A DNA stretch of 64,000 nt from Bacillus sp. Cs-700 (GCF_011082085.1 NZ_CP041063.1:806001-870000); one strand, 5' to 3'; positions 8,182-16,317 are shown, numbered from the stretch's first letter. Numbers and translations: made by a program. Notes: generated from the letters alone by a model not told the origin.

Positions 8182-9459
8182 ATGAGTTTATCACAGTCCA
8201 TTGTAAATGCTAAAAAATTCGACGAGAAAGATCCACTTGCGAAGTTCCGACGTGAATTTTATTTGAATCCGAACAGGCTATATATGGATGGAAATTCACT
8301 TGGTCTTCTTTCAAAAAAAGCCGAATCCTCTCTTCTTCAATCACTAGAAGACTGGAAACACTATGGAATAGACGGCTGGACTGATGGTCAACAACCCTGG
8401 TTTTATATGGCTGAAAACCTTGGTGGAATGACTGCTAACTTAATTGGCGCCCATTCTTCTGAAACTATAACAACCGGATCAATAACAACGAACCTTCATC
8501 AGATGCTTGCTACATTTTTTAAACCTTCTGGTAAAAAGACGAAAATTCTTGCTGATTCTCTAACATTTCCATCGGATATTTATGCGATTCAAAGTCAATT
8601 AGAACTTCACGGGTTATCACCAGATACACACCTTATTCAAGTTACAAGTCAAGATGGTAGAACGCTATTGGAAGATGACATTATTGAGGCGATTGATGAG
8701 ACAGTTGCCCTCATTCTTCTCCCTTCTGTTCTGTATCGAAGTGGTCAATTGCTCGATATTGAGAAGGTAACTAAAGCTGCTCATGATAAAGGGGCGATCA
8801 TCGGATTTGATTTGGCTCACTCAATAGGAGCCATTCCACATAAACTACATGAATGGAAGGTGGATTTCGCCGTATGGTGTACATACAAATACTTAAATAG
8901 TGGTCCTGGTGGAGTTGGTGGCCTTTTCGTTCATAATGATCACCTGGGAAGCCGCCCTGGACTTGCGGGTTGGTTCAGTTCGAAAAAGGACGTGCAATTT
9001 GATATGAGTCATACGCTTACTCACGCAGAAACCGCAGGCGCTTATCAAATTGGAACACCACATATTTTTAGCATGGCCCCATTAATCGGATCGTTAGAAT
9101 TGATGAATGATGCAGGGATTGAATCGATACGAGCAAAATCGCTTTCCCTAACCAGATTTTTAATGGAACTTGTTCAAGAGAACTTAACAGAAGATGGCTT
9201 CGTAATCACCAACCCATCTGAAGATGATCGGCGCGGTGGACACGTTTGTTTGGAGCATGATGATGCCGCACGTATATGTAAAGCGTTAAAACAACAAGGA
9301 GTCATTCCAGATTTTCGTTCTCCAAACGTGATTAGGCTCGCACCAATTGCTCTTTATTCATCTTATGTAGACGTCTATCACGTTGTAGAGATTCTTAAAA
9401 CCATCATGCGTGAAAAGACGTATCAACAATTTTCTAACAAACGAAATGTTATCGCTTAA
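8182..9459 (+). CDS. kynU: Kynureninase
   Basis: PLP enzyme that cleaves L-kynurenine to anthranilate and L-alanine in tryptophan breakdown; cytosolic. 425 residues, normal for the family. Seen: [11 protein letters not shown] near the N-terminus, DLAHSIGA in the cofactor pocket, K236 in [11 protein letters not shown] as the Schiff-base lysine, and the late RGGHVCL motif. ATG 8182 has AAAGGAG at 8166-8172; the frame's earlier start at 8158 lies upstream of the predicted transcription start and is excluded. Unusually, no kynA or kynB is adjacent. The cre box over its promoter suggests repression by glucose. Anthranilate made here could enter the trp pathway encoded at 52-58 kb. Confidence 0.95.
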   Translation: MSLSQSIVNAKKFDEKDPLAKFRREFYLNPNRLYMDGNSLGLLSKKAESSLLQSLEDWKHYGIDGWTDGQQPWFYMAENLGGMTANLIGAHSSETITTGSITTNLHQMLATFFKPSGKKTKILADSLTFPSDIYAIQSQLELHGLSPDTHLIQVTSQDGRTLLEDDIIEAIDETVALILLPSVLYRSGQLLDIEKVTKAAHDKGAIIGFDLAHSIGAIPHKLHEWKVDFAVWCTYKYLNSGPGGVGGLFVHNDHLGSRPGLAGWFSSKKDVQFDMSHTLTHAETAGAYQIGTPHIFSMAPLIGSLELMNDAGIESIRAKSLSLTRFLMELVQENLTEDGFVITNPSEDDRRGGHVCLEHDDAARICKALKQQGVIPDFRSPNVIRLAPIALYSSYVDVYHVVEILKTIMREKTYQQFSNKRNVIA

Positions 9460-9463
9460 GTTT

Positions 9464-9493
9464 GTATATTTACAAACCTCCCCATTCATACTA
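9464..9493 (+). promoter_or_regulatory. Sigma-G type (forespore) promoter
   Basis: GTATA (9464-9468), exactly 18 bp, CATACTA (9487-9493): full match to the GHATR-N18-CATNHTA consensus, directly before the CotF-like pair. Confidence 0.75.
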
Positions 9494-9523
9494 AACATGA
9501 TTAAAATGAAGGAGGGAAACTGG

Positions 9524-9709
9524 ATGAGTCAACTTAATGAACTTGAACTTCAAAACTTACGTCATATGATTGGCGGCCACGAAACACTTGCAAACAAACT
9601 CGATTCGTACGCGGAGTCGTGTACCTGTCCACAGCTTAAACAAATGCTACAAAAAGATGCTCAAGATGCACGTCATACACAACAACAACTAATGGGCTTT
9701 TTAAGCTAA
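9524..9709 (+). CDS. Small CotF-like spore protein
   Basis: 61-residue all-helical protein (MSQLNELELQNLRHMIGG...); the pattern LRHMIGGHETLANKLDSYA and CPQLKQML resembles half of a coat-F domain, as in the small paired proteins YraD/YraG of B. subtilis. ATG chosen for the AAGGAGGG at 9509-9516; the longer frame starting at 9410 overlaps kynU and has no site. First gene of a two-gene unit with the next one 11 bases on, under a sigma-G promoter, so probably made in the forespore. Contains one CTCP cysteine pair. Confidence 0.8.
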   Translation: MSQLNELELQNLRHMIGGHETLANKLDSYAESCTCPQLKQMLQKDAQDARHTQQQLMGFLS

Positions 9710-9720
9710 GGAGGGATCTT

Positions 9721-10005
9721 ATGAACGAAAAAGATATGGTGAACGACTATTTATCAGTGTTAAATAGTAGCTTAAGCAATTACGGAAGCGTGATTTCTCA
9801 AGCTGATAATCAGCAACTCCGGCAGGCTCTTCAACAGATCCGTAATACAGATGAACAAAGACAGTATAGCCTTTATCAGTACGCAAAACAGAAAGGGTAC
9901 TACCAACCTGCAGCGCCAGCCCAGGTTAATGAAATTCAACAAGTCAGGAACCAACTGAGTGGTGCGCAACAGCAACAAAACAATCAGCCACCTCAAATGC
10001 ATTAA
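9721..10005 (+). CDS. Coat F domain spore protein
   Basis: 94 residues. Residues 1-60 (MVNDYLSVLNSSLSNYGSVI, QQLRQALQQIRNTDEQ, YAKQKGYYQPA) match the coat-F (CotF) family pattern, including the typical YYQPA end of the domain; the tail is Gln/Asn rich. Strong AAGGAGGG site seven bases before the ATG. Cotranscribed with the gene before it and followed by a terminator hairpin. Family members are in or near the spore coat; exact location is inference. Confidence 0.88.
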   Translation: MNEKDMVNDYLSVLNSSLSNYGSVISQADNQQLRQALQQIRNTDEQRQYSLYQYAKQKGYYQPAAPAQVNEIQQVRNQLSGAQQQQNNQPPQMH

Positions 10006-10009
10006 GCGG

Positions 10010-10036
10010 GAGCCGGTGAAAACCGGCTCTGTGTCT
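10010..10036 (+). terminator. Terminator of the CotF-like pair
   Basis: GAGCCGGT-GAAA-ACCGGCTC with a stable GNRA loop; the following T-rich stretch (TGTGTCTTT) is weak. Confidence 0.65.
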
Positions 10037-10128
10037 TTATACTCATTTTTTCATAATTTTACAAATAGCGTTTCACTCTCCCACTATATGGATAATTAAA
10101 CTAGTACTACATATAAGGAGTGTTGGCA

Positions 10129-11511
10129 ATGGACGCTATTTTAAATGCAATAACCGAGTTTTCCGCATTCATCTGGGGTTACCCAATGATGATCTTACTT
10201 TTAGGCGGCGGATTATTTCTAACAATACGGTTAGGCTTCTTTCAAATCCTGTTTTTTCCCCACGCTTTAAAACACACGATCGGCAAAGTCTTTCAAAAAG
10301 AAAAAGGTGATGGCACCATCTCGCCTTTTCAAGCATTTGCTTCAGCGCTTGCATCTACTGCTGGTGCAACGAACATAGTTGGGGTTCCTGTTGCCATCGC
10401 TTTCGGTGGACCTGGTGCGATTTTTTGGATGTGGGTCGTTTCCATTATTGGGATGTCAACCAAATTCTCAGAAATTGTGCTCGGCATCAAATATCGTGAA
10501 GAAGATAAAAACGGCGTTTATGTTGGTGGCCCTATGTACTACATAAGAAAAGGATTAGGCTGGAAATTTGCCTCTTCTCTATTCGCATTTGGATTAATGA
10601 TTGAAATTATACCTAGTGTCATGGTACAAACAAACTCCATTTCAACGCTATCTGAAAGTGCTTTTGGTTTACCTACATGGCTTACTGGCGTTATTTTAAT
10701 TATTCTGATCACCGCTGTTGTCTTTGGTGGAATTCGAAGAATAGGCGCAGTAGCTGAAAAAATCGTTCCTTTTATGGTGCTTACATATATTGCTGGTGCG
10801 ATCGGCGTCATGATTATTAATATTGAGGAATTCCCGAACGTGATCAGCCTAATTTTCGTCCACGCTTTTCAACCAATCTCTGCTGCAGGTGGATTTGCTG
10901 GTGCGGGATTTGCTGCTGCGGTTAGATGGGGACTGGCTCGAGGACTTTATTCAAACGAAGCCGGGATGGGTACGGCATCAATCGCCCATTCTGCAGCACA
11001 CACACCTCATCCTTGTAGGCAGGGGTTATGGGGCATCTTCAGCGTATTTATTGATACAATCGTCCTCTGTACCGTTACAGCCTTCACTGTACTTTTGTCA
11101 GGAGCTTGGAAAGATGTGAAGCCTTCTAATGCAGCTGATATGGTATCAGATGCATTCTCTGGATTAATGGGGCCAACCTGGGGACCCATATTCGTTTCTT
11201 CCCTCTTATTAATCTTTGTTATTAGTACGATTGGTGTACTCGTGTTTTACGGTGAAAAACAAGCTGAGTACTTATTTGGGATTCCTTTTTCTCGAGTGAT
11301 GCGTTTCGTTTATATTCTTTCGATTTTTGTAGGGGCTATTGGAGGCCTTCAATTCGTTTGGGAGCTCGTTGATATTACACTCGCATTGTTTGTTGTTCCA
11401 AACGTGATTGCCATTCTATTCCTTAGTAAGGAAGTAAAAGAACTGACCGACGATTATAAATTCAACTTCTTAAAGCAAGCTCAAACAAAAGATAAAGGCA
11501 TTAGTTCATAG
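10129..11511 (+). CDS. Sodium/alanine (or glycine) symporter, AgcS family
   Basis: Membrane symporter of 460 residues taking up alanine or glycine with Na+ (or H+). About ten or more hydrophobic helices are visible, with the family signatures GGPGAIFWMWV, GGPMYYI, and SNEAGMGTASIAHSAAHT. Full family length. ATG 10129 chosen: AAGGAG at 10115-10120 is at proper spacing, whereas the GTG at 10120 overlaps that site. Related to AlsT/GlnT/YrbD-type proteins of B. subtilis; amino-acid preference cannot be read from sequence. No clear terminator follows within the 110-bp gap. Confidence 0.92.
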   Translation: MDAILNAITEFSAFIWGYPMMILLLGGGLFLTIRLGFFQILFFPHALKHTIGKVFQKEKGDGTISPFQAFASALASTAGATNIVGVPVAIAFGGPGAIFWMWVVSIIGMSTKFSEIVLGIKYREEDKNGVYVGGPMYYIRKGLGWKFASSLFAFGLMIEIIPSVMVQTNSISTLSESAFGLPTWLTGVILIILITAVVFGGIRRIGAVAEKIVPFMVLTYIAGAIGVMIINIEEFPNVISLIFVHAFQPISAAGGFAGAGFAAAVRWGLARGLYSNEAGMGTASIAHSAAHTPHPCRQGLWGIFSVFIDTIVLCTVTAFTVLLSGAWKDVKPSNAADMVSDAFSGLMGPTWGPIFVSSLLLIFVISTIGVLVFYGEKQAEYLFGIPFSRVMRFVYILSIFVGAIGGLQFVWELVDITLALFVVPNVIAILFLSKEVKELTDDYKFNFLKQAQTKDKGISS

Positions 11512-11558
11512 ATTTTTCCTGGGACATTCACCTAATTTAGGTTCTCCTCCGCTCCCGC

Positions 11559-11588
11559 CTATATCATTTCTAGACGGCAACATACAGT
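11559..11588 (+). promoter_or_regulatory. Possible sigma-E promoter
   Basis: CTATATC, 15-bp spacer, CATACAGT (11581-11588). The -10 matches the mother-cell sigma-E consensus CATACAnT well; the -35 is weaker. Confidence 0.5.
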
Positions 11589-11624
11589 GATAAAGAAAGA
11601 GAAATTAAAGGGGGACCTAATACT

Positions 11625-11789
11625 ATGTACCATGCAAATAATGCACCATACGGAAACGAGCCTTATCAGCCGGTAGCTGGAGCTTCATACGGCATGCCTT
11701 GTCATCGACCTGCCGGAAATGGATTTGCGCTAATCGTCGTTCTTTTCATCCTGCTTATCATCGTAGGAACTGCTTTTATTAAATGCTAG
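11625..11789 (+). CDS. YjcZ-family sporulation peptide
   Basis: 54 residues: a Tyr/Pro/Gly-rich head (MYHANNAPYGNEPYQP) and a C-terminal hydrophobic helix (FALIVVLFILLIIVG) with one lysine-cysteine end. This layout is typical of the YjcZ/SscA family of small spore-associated membrane peptides. AAAGGGGG lies about ten bases before the ATG. Own terminator and a sigma-E-like promoter make it a single-gene sporulation unit. Confidence 0.88.
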   Translation: MYHANNAPYGNEPYQPVAGASYGMPCHRPAGNGFALIVVLFILLIIVGTAFIKC

Positions 11790-11796
11790 TCCACTG

Positions 11797-11825
11797 AGCA
11801 AGAACCAATTGGTTCTTGCTTTTTG
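11797..11825 (+). terminator. Rho-independent terminator
   Basis: AGCAAGAACC-AATT-GGTTCTTGCT then TTTT; perfect 10-bp stem. Confidence 0.9.
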
Positions 11826-11897
11826 TATGAGTGGAATTGTTCCATTTTCCATTCGCTGTTATAGTGATAAAGAATGTATGATGAAAGAAGTGATTTA

Positions 11898-12431
11898 ATG
11901 AAAACCATTCTAATTGATATGGACTCTGTCATTTGTGATTTGATGTCAGAATGGCACCGCAGGTATAACGAAGATTATCAAGACAATCTTTCTGTTGAAA
12001 ACCTTATGTGCTGGCGCTCTGAAGATTATGTGAAAAGCGAATGTGGAGAGAAAATTTATGAGTACCTGGATCAACCTGGTATCTTCCTTCACTTAAAACC
12101 TCTTCCATATGCGATTGAAGTTCTTGAACGACTCTCTTTGAACTATGATGTTCTAATTGTAACTAGCAGCCGTACATATGCTTATACTGAAAAAGAACAG
12201 TGGGTTGAGAAAAACCTCCCTTTTATCGGTAAGAATAATTTGATCTTCTCTCATCGAAAAGAAATGATTCGCGGTGACTTATTGTTTGATGATGCCCCTC
12301 ATAATCTGATGGCCTTTAAAAATACTGGCAGAACAGCGATCGCCATGAATTATCCTTATAATGCTAACATTGATGTTCCTCGTGTTAACAATTGGCTAGA
12401 GTTTGAGAAATGGCTTGTAACATGGAAGTGA
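11898..12431 (+). CDS. 5'(3')-deoxyribonucleotidase family HAD phosphatase
   Basis: 177-residue HAD-superfamily protein of the NT5C type that dephosphorylates (deoxy)nucleoside monophosphates. Motif I is DMDSV (residues 7-11; nucleophile D7), motif II is VTSS, motif III K is in SHRKE, motif IV is LLFDDAPHN. Small cap region of the C1 type (WHRRYNEDY). ATG 11898 chosen over 11874 because it begins right at the first beta strand; its site (AGAAGTGA) is weak. It ends 11 bases before the flavoprotein gene, so the two are probably one operon; a functional link between them is not obvious. Confidence 0.82.
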   Translation: MKTILIDMDSVICDLMSEWHRRYNEDYQDNLSVENLMCWRSEDYVKSECGEKIYEYLDQPGIFLHLKPLPYAIEVLERLSLNYDVLIVTSSRTYAYTEKEQWVEKNLPFIGKNNLIFSHRKEMIRGDLLFDDAPHNLMAFKNTGRTAIAMNYPYNANIDVPRVNNWLEFEKWLVTWK

Positions 12432-12442
12432 GGGCAAAACTC

Positions 12443-13357
12443 GTGGACCAAAAAAAAGACCTCTTAATTATCGGGGGAGGACCAGCTGGTATTTCAGCAG
12501 CCATATGGGCGAAACGCCTCGGACTAAATCATTTGTTACTTGAAGAAAAGAAAGATCTCGGTGGTCAATTAAATTCCATCTACAATCAAATTGTCGATTA
12601 CCCTGGCATGATCGCACCAAACGGTCAATACCTACAGAAAAAACTTACTGAACATGCCCACAAAATAAATTTTGACTATGCTTTAAATTCAGCTGTTACG
12701 TCAATTGATTGGAAGAAAAAAATTCTTAAAACAATCACTGATGAGACATATGAATTTCGCTCTTTACTCATTGCTACAGGATCATCACCTCGAAAACTCC
12801 ATGTTCCCGGTGAACAGGAAATGATCGCACAGAAAGAAGTATATTCAGCTACTAGAGATAAATCTAAATTTATTAACAAGGACGTCGCTGTAATTGGCGG
12901 AGGTGATCGAGCTTTTGAAGGTGCCTTACTACTTGCTGAAGCTGGCTCTCGAGTAACCCTTATTCACCGTTCTGATCACTTTAAAGCTCGTCAAGAATAT
13001 AAAAATCCTGTGATGGAACATGAAAACATCTCGATTCTTACCAGAACAGTCGTAACTGGAATGAAGGGAAAAGGTAGGAAAGTTTTATCCTTATCTAATG
13101 AAGATCTTCATAAAACAATTGAAGTGGATGGTGTGTTTATTCGAATTGGTGTCCAACCAAACACCGGACCTTACAGTGAAGGTATTGCACTTGATGACGA
13201 AGGCTATATAAAATGCAATGCAGATGGTGAAACATCACTTCCCTACGTGTATGCTGCTGGAGATGTTTGTACGCGCCCACTTTTGTCTAGCATCGCTTCT
13301 GCAGTTGGCCAAGGAATGACGGCTGTGAAACAACTCTCGTTTTATCTAGAAAATTAA
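12443..13357 (+). CDS. Thioredoxin-reductase-like FAD/NAD(P) oxidoreductase lacking the CxxC pair
   Basis: 304-residue two-Rossmann flavoprotein: FAD motif GGGPAG near the N-terminus, ATG(S)SPR loop, NAD(P) motif GGGDRAFEGA, and the C-terminal FAD-closing YAAGDVCTRP. In thioredoxin reductase the redox pair CATC sits just before the second GGG; here that place reads YSATRDK, so both cysteines are replaced (Ser and Arg). It therefore cannot do classical disulfide exchange and may act as a ferredoxin/flavodoxin-type reductase or use another partner (inference). Start is GTG 12443 with TGAGGG eight bases before; earlier in-frame ATGs overlap the nucleotidase gene and have no site. Confidence 0.85.
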   Translation: MDQKKDLLIIGGGPAGISAAIWAKRLGLNHLLLEEKKDLGGQLNSIYNQIVDYPGMIAPNGQYLQKKLTEHAHKINFDYALNSAVTSIDWKKKILKTITDETYEFRSLLIATGSSPRKLHVPGEQEMIAQKEVYSATRDKSKFINKDVAVIGGGDRAFEGALLLAEAGSRVTLIHRSDHFKARQEYKNPVMEHENISILTRTVVTGMKGKGRKVLSLSNEDLHKTIEVDGVFIRIGVQPNTGPYSEGIALDDEGYIKCNADGETSLPYVYAAGDVCTRPLLSSIASAVGQGMTAVKQLSFYLEN

Positions 13358-13382
13358 AAAGGACCCACAGGTCCTTTTTTGT
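13354..13382. terminator. Bidirectional terminator
   Basis: AAAAAGGACC-CAC-AGGTCCTTTTTT between convergent genes. Confidence 0.85.
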
Positions 13383-13387
13383 TTTAT

Positions 13388-14590
13388 TTATGGAAATGTA
13401 CGATGTCTTTTGACAGAAGTATTGCTTCTTCCAAAAATCAAACAAATGATAATGAAGAGAAAAATGCCAATCCCTAGATAAAGGATCGTGCTACTTGAAA
13501 AAATGGATTCTGTTTCCTCATCCTTAACTTCTGCAACAGGTTTAGCTTCAGTTTTTTGCTCAGGAGCGTTACTTTCTATAGAAGTTGTGGTTAATAACTC
13601 TAAATCAAGATTTGAACGATATGAATTTCCTACACTCACGAGTTGGTTTTCATTTGATAATGTAAGATCGATCGGATAATCGTCATTTTGATACAGAGTA
13701 ATGTCCTCTGAAAGACTGTATTTCTTTTGATTTACAACGCCCAGTTCAGTTCCTTTCTCAAACTCAACCGGTGTAAAGTCACTAAATCCATAATTAAGAA
13801 GATTCAATGTATCCTGATAAGCGATTTTGTCATCAGTTGCTTTCATCGTAACAGCAATTAATTCTTGATCATCTTTCGAAGCAGTCGTGACAAGGGTAAA
13901 ACCAGATTTTGATACATAGCCATTCTTTCCACCAGTAACAAAATCGTAATCAAGTAAGAGGCGATGGTGATTAATAAGGGTCGTCTCCCAGTCTTCCCCG
14001 TTCCACGTCATTTGTTTCATTCCAAATAGTGAGCGAAACTCTTCATTCTTCATCGCATACTGAGTAATTTTTGCCATATCCTCTGCAGTCGTAAGATGCT
14101 CTTTATCAAAAAGACCGTTAGGATTTACAAAGTGAGTGTTCTGAACACCTACTTCTTCCCTTAAAAATTCATTTAATTCATTAGAAAACGATTCCACATC
14201 TCCGCTTAAATGCTCTGCAATAGCAATGGCGGCATCATTTCCTGAATTAATCATCATACCTTTTACTAATTTATCTAAAGAAACTGTTTCTCCTTCCTTT
14301 AAATAAACTCTCGTACCTTCTGCTGCCCGTGCATTTTCGCTAACAGTAACCATCTCATCCATTTTATTGGACTTTACTGCCATTAATGCGGTTGCAATTT
14401 TCGTAATACTTGCAGGATACATTTCTTCTGAGCTGTTTTTCTCATAAAGAACTTGTCCTGTCTTTCCATCAATAAGAATCGCAGTCTCACTTCTGATGGT
14501 CGGGGTTTCTTTAGCAGATGTTACGACAGGAATTAAACTCGTTGTTATGCAGATAACGACAATAAGATGCGCAATGTGTTTTAAACTCAT
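13388..14590 (-). CDS. D-alanyl-D-alanine carboxypeptidase (low-molecular-weight PBP, DacF/PBP5 type)
   Basis: Trims the terminal D-Ala from peptidoglycan stem peptides outside the membrane. 400 residues: signal peptide (residues ~5-26, likely cleavage after TSA), serine peptidase domain with S61-x2-K64 (SITK) and S116-G-N118, a second all-beta domain (~255-330), a Glu/Lys-rich linker, and a C-terminal membrane helix (YLGIGIFLFIIICLIFG) followed by basic residues. The third motif, normally K-T-G, reads K222-N-G224 here. ATG has AGAGGAG upstream. Its T-less KNG motif and stable transmembrane anchor, instead of the usual amphipathic one, are the odd points. Confidence 0.9.
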   Translation of the reverse strand: MSLKHIAHLIVVICITTSLIPVVTSAKETPTIRSETAILIDGKTGQVLYEKNSSEEMYPASITKIATALMAVKSNKMDEMVTVSENARAAEGTRVYLKEGETVSLDKLVKGMMINSGNDAAIAIAEHLSGDVESFSNELNEFLREEVGVQNTHFVNPNGLFDKEHLTTAEDMAKITQYAMKNEEFRSLFGMKQMTWNGEDWETTLINHHRLLLDYDFVTGGKNGYVSKSGFTLVTTASKDDQELIAVTMKATDDKIAYQDTLNLLNYGFSDFTPVEFEKGTELGVVNQKKYSLSEDITLYQNDDYPIDLTLSNENQLVSVGNSYRSNLDLELLTTTSIESNAPEQKTEAKPVAEVKDEETESIFSSSTILYLGIGIFLFIIICLIFGRSNTSVKRHRTFP

Positions 14591-14780
14591 GGAAGCTCCT
14601 CTTTCTTTTACGTGCTAACTACATTATTCGTTCTATTTCTAAATGAAATGTCTAGTAAAAAAGACCTGATCCGCATTTAATTATAGCCTCCTATGCGCCA
14701 TCTGAACATAGTTTTTTTCTATATACCCTAATCAACAAACTTTTAACTTAAAATTAATCGTTGTTGAAAAATTAATATAA

Positions 14781-14807
14781 CAAAATAAAAAACCGCTCAA
14801 AGCGGTC
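14781..14807 (-). terminator. Terminator of the 54-residue orphan gene
   Basis: On the minus strand ACCGCT-TTG-AGCGGT then TTTTTTATTTTG. Confidence 0.8.
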
Positions 14808-14810
14808 TTG

Positions 14811-14975
14811 TTAAGAAGCATAGGATCCTTTCCATTGTTCTACAATATGTTGTGGCGTACTCCAACATAGCCAGGATACAAGTATTTTATTATCTTCTGT
14901 TAACACCATCCAATATTCTACTCTTTTTTTGTCAAAGTTCTGGTAAAATCCTGACTTTTTTATAAAACGATCCAT
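14811..14975 (-). CDS. Small hypothetical protein (54 aa)
   Basis: Frame MDRFIKKSGFYQNFDKKRVEY... to ...EQWKGSYAS. A good GGAGGG site lies about nine bases before the ATG and a T-tailed terminator follows four bases after the stop, which supports a real gene. It has four Trp and reads like a compact alpha/beta fold (EYWMVLTEDNKILVSW as two strands). I do not recognise it. Monocistronic, in the 560-bp gap between the carboxypeptidase and SASP genes. Confidence 0.7.
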   Translation of the reverse strand: MDRFIKKSGFYQNFDKKRVEYWMVLTEDNKILVSWLCWSTPQHIVEQWKGSYAS

Positions 14976-15097
14976 ACTCGAATTCCCTCCAGTTTGTACT
15001 TGTTATACATAACTAAATTCGATTAAGAACCTTGTAATCCTCTAAATTTTCAGAAAACTAAGATCGTTTTTTACCATAATGTCCCTTTAATAAAGTT

Positions 15098-15127
15098 GTA
15101 TAGCAAGTCTTTCTCCTGAGCATCATA
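15098..15127 (+). promoter_or_regulatory. Sigma-G promoter of the alpha/beta SASP gene
   Basis: GTATA (15098-15102), 18 bp, CATCATA (15121-15127): full consensus match. Confidence 0.8.
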
Positions 15128-15150
15128 TTAGTCAAGGAGGTGTACACAAC

Positions 15151-15354
15151 ATGGCAAACAACAATAGCTCAAACAATCTGGTAGTCCCTGGTGTACAACA
15201 AGCTTTAGATCAAATGAAGTACGAAATTGCAAGTGAATTCGGAGTTCAACTTGGTCCAGACTCCACTGCTCGCTCTAACGGTTCTGTTGGAGGAGAAATC
15301 ACAAAACGTCTTGTCCAAATGGCTGAACAGCAAATGGGCGGCGGGAGCTACTAA
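15151..15354 (+). CDS. Alpha/beta-type small acid-soluble spore protein
   Basis: 67 residues that coat and protect DNA in the dormant spore core. Both family signatures are visible: the germination-protease site region ([13 protein letters not shown] cuts at the E-I/A bond) and the C-terminal DNA-binding stretch [17 protein letters not shown]. Very strong AAGGAGGTG site. Single gene under a sigma-G promoter. Paralogs elsewhere in the genome are expected. Confidence 0.97.
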   Translation: MANNNSSNNLVVPGVQQALDQMKYEIASEFGVQLGPDSTARSNGSVGGEITKRLVQMAEQQMGGGSY

Positions 15355-15378
15355 TCGCTAACTGAATAGTATGGATAA

Positions 15379-15406
15379 AGGAGGCGGAGAAATCCGCCTT
15401 CTTCTT
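15379..15406. terminator. Bidirectional terminator
   Basis: AGGCGGA-GAAA-TCCGCCT followed by TCTTCTT; it sits between the SASP gene and the convergent gene ending at 15405. Confidence 0.75.
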
Positions 15407-15911
15407 ATTCTCCAAGAAGATTAGATGTTTGAATCGCATATTCAATAAGATCACCTAAATCACTAATTTGATCTTCATTAATTTTACGGTTAAATTCTAA
15501 TAGAACCTGTGTGGATAATGAAATATCCTGTTGATTTTCTGCATAAGGAAAAGAAACAGTTTGATGGATAGTCGGACGATATCCCCAGATACTACGGATG
15601 TCTTCTTCAATTTCAGCACAATCTTCTTCATCTGATATGAGGACATCGAAGTATATTTTAATTTCACATCCAGGTTCAATCTGATCTAGCTGTAGCTGTT
15701 CCGCACTAAAATTAGCGAGGTCGGCAAATAGCTCGATTGTCACATAGACATCTTCACTTCCAGTAAATTTCATCAGGTATTTTCTTGAAAGGGATGCGAG
15801 ATCTACCAAATCTTCGCGGCTTACGATCGAGATCTCTCCTTCAAGATCCCGATCATAAAGTTCTCCTTCTAAGACTACTTTAACATTTTCATAAATGGTT
15901 GGATCAAACAT
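15405..15911 (-). CDS. Hypothetical acidic protein (168 aa)
   Basis: Strongly acidic (clusters such as ISDEEDCAEIEEDI), no signal peptide or membrane helix. Alternating strands (VKVVLEGELYD, DVYVTIELFAD, EIKIYFDVLIS, QVLLEFNRKI) suggest a beta-rich cytosolic fold. ATG preceded by GGGGGGTAACGG. I do not recognise the family. It lies in a run of minus-strand ypp-type genes; there is a 53-bp gap to the zinc-ribbon gene, so they may be cotranscribed. Confidence 0.75.
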   Translation of the reverse strand: MFDPTIYENVKVVLEGELYDRDLEGEISIVSREDLVDLASLSRKYLMKFTGSEDVYVTIELFADLANFSAEQLQLDQIEPGCEIKIYFDVLISDEEDCAEIEEDIRSIWGYRPTIHQTVSFPYAENQQDISLSTQVLLEFNRKINEDQISDLGDLIEYAIQTSNLLGE

Positions 15912-15964
15912 ACCGTTACCCCCCTATCGTTTCACTATATCATGAATGTTAGAGGGACAAGTAG

Positions 15965-16216
15965 TTAGGAATGACGCGGGTGAGATTTAGCAAATTGAAT
16001 AAACGTTTCTTCATCTCCAATTTCACCACATGCAGCACATTGAACTCGGACATTTGGCCCTTTATATTCCATATGAAAAGGATCCGCTTTCCCTTCCTCC
16101 ATAACAGAAACGACTTCTCCTGACTCTGGGTCTAACTTCACTGAAGTAGCTTTTTGCTCAATTTTATTAAATCTCATACGATTCGTCTTACATCTAGGAC
16201 ACAAATATGCTGTCAT
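15965..16216 (-). CDS. Zinc-ribbon protein of unknown function
   Basis: 83 residues with two CxxC knuckles, CPRCK at the N-terminus (C6/C9) and CAACGE near residue 60, joined by an acidic linker: a zinc ribbon. Similar short proteins in Bacillus are often annotated, without good reason, as DNA alkylation repair proteins. No catalytic residues visible. GGAGTGAG upstream of the ATG. Probably a regulatory or structural zinc protein (inference). Confidence 0.78.
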   Translation of the reverse strand: MTAYLCPRCKTNRMRFNKIEQKATSVKLDPESGEVVSVMEEGKADPFHMEYKGPNVRVQCAACGEIGDEETFIQFAKSHPRHS

Positions 16217-16298
16217 AAACTCACTCCTTTTTTATTAGTGTTCCACTAAAAAAGGAAATTTTATTCATTTAGTATGGTATGTGAAATTTAATATTTAA

Positions 16299-16317
16299 AA
16301 CGGGAATCTTTCCCGTC
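16299..16317 (-). terminator. Terminator of yppE
   Basis: ACGGGA/TCCCGT hairpin directly after the yppE stop on the minus strand, then TTTTAAAT. Coordinates approximate by one or two bases. Confidence 0.6.
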
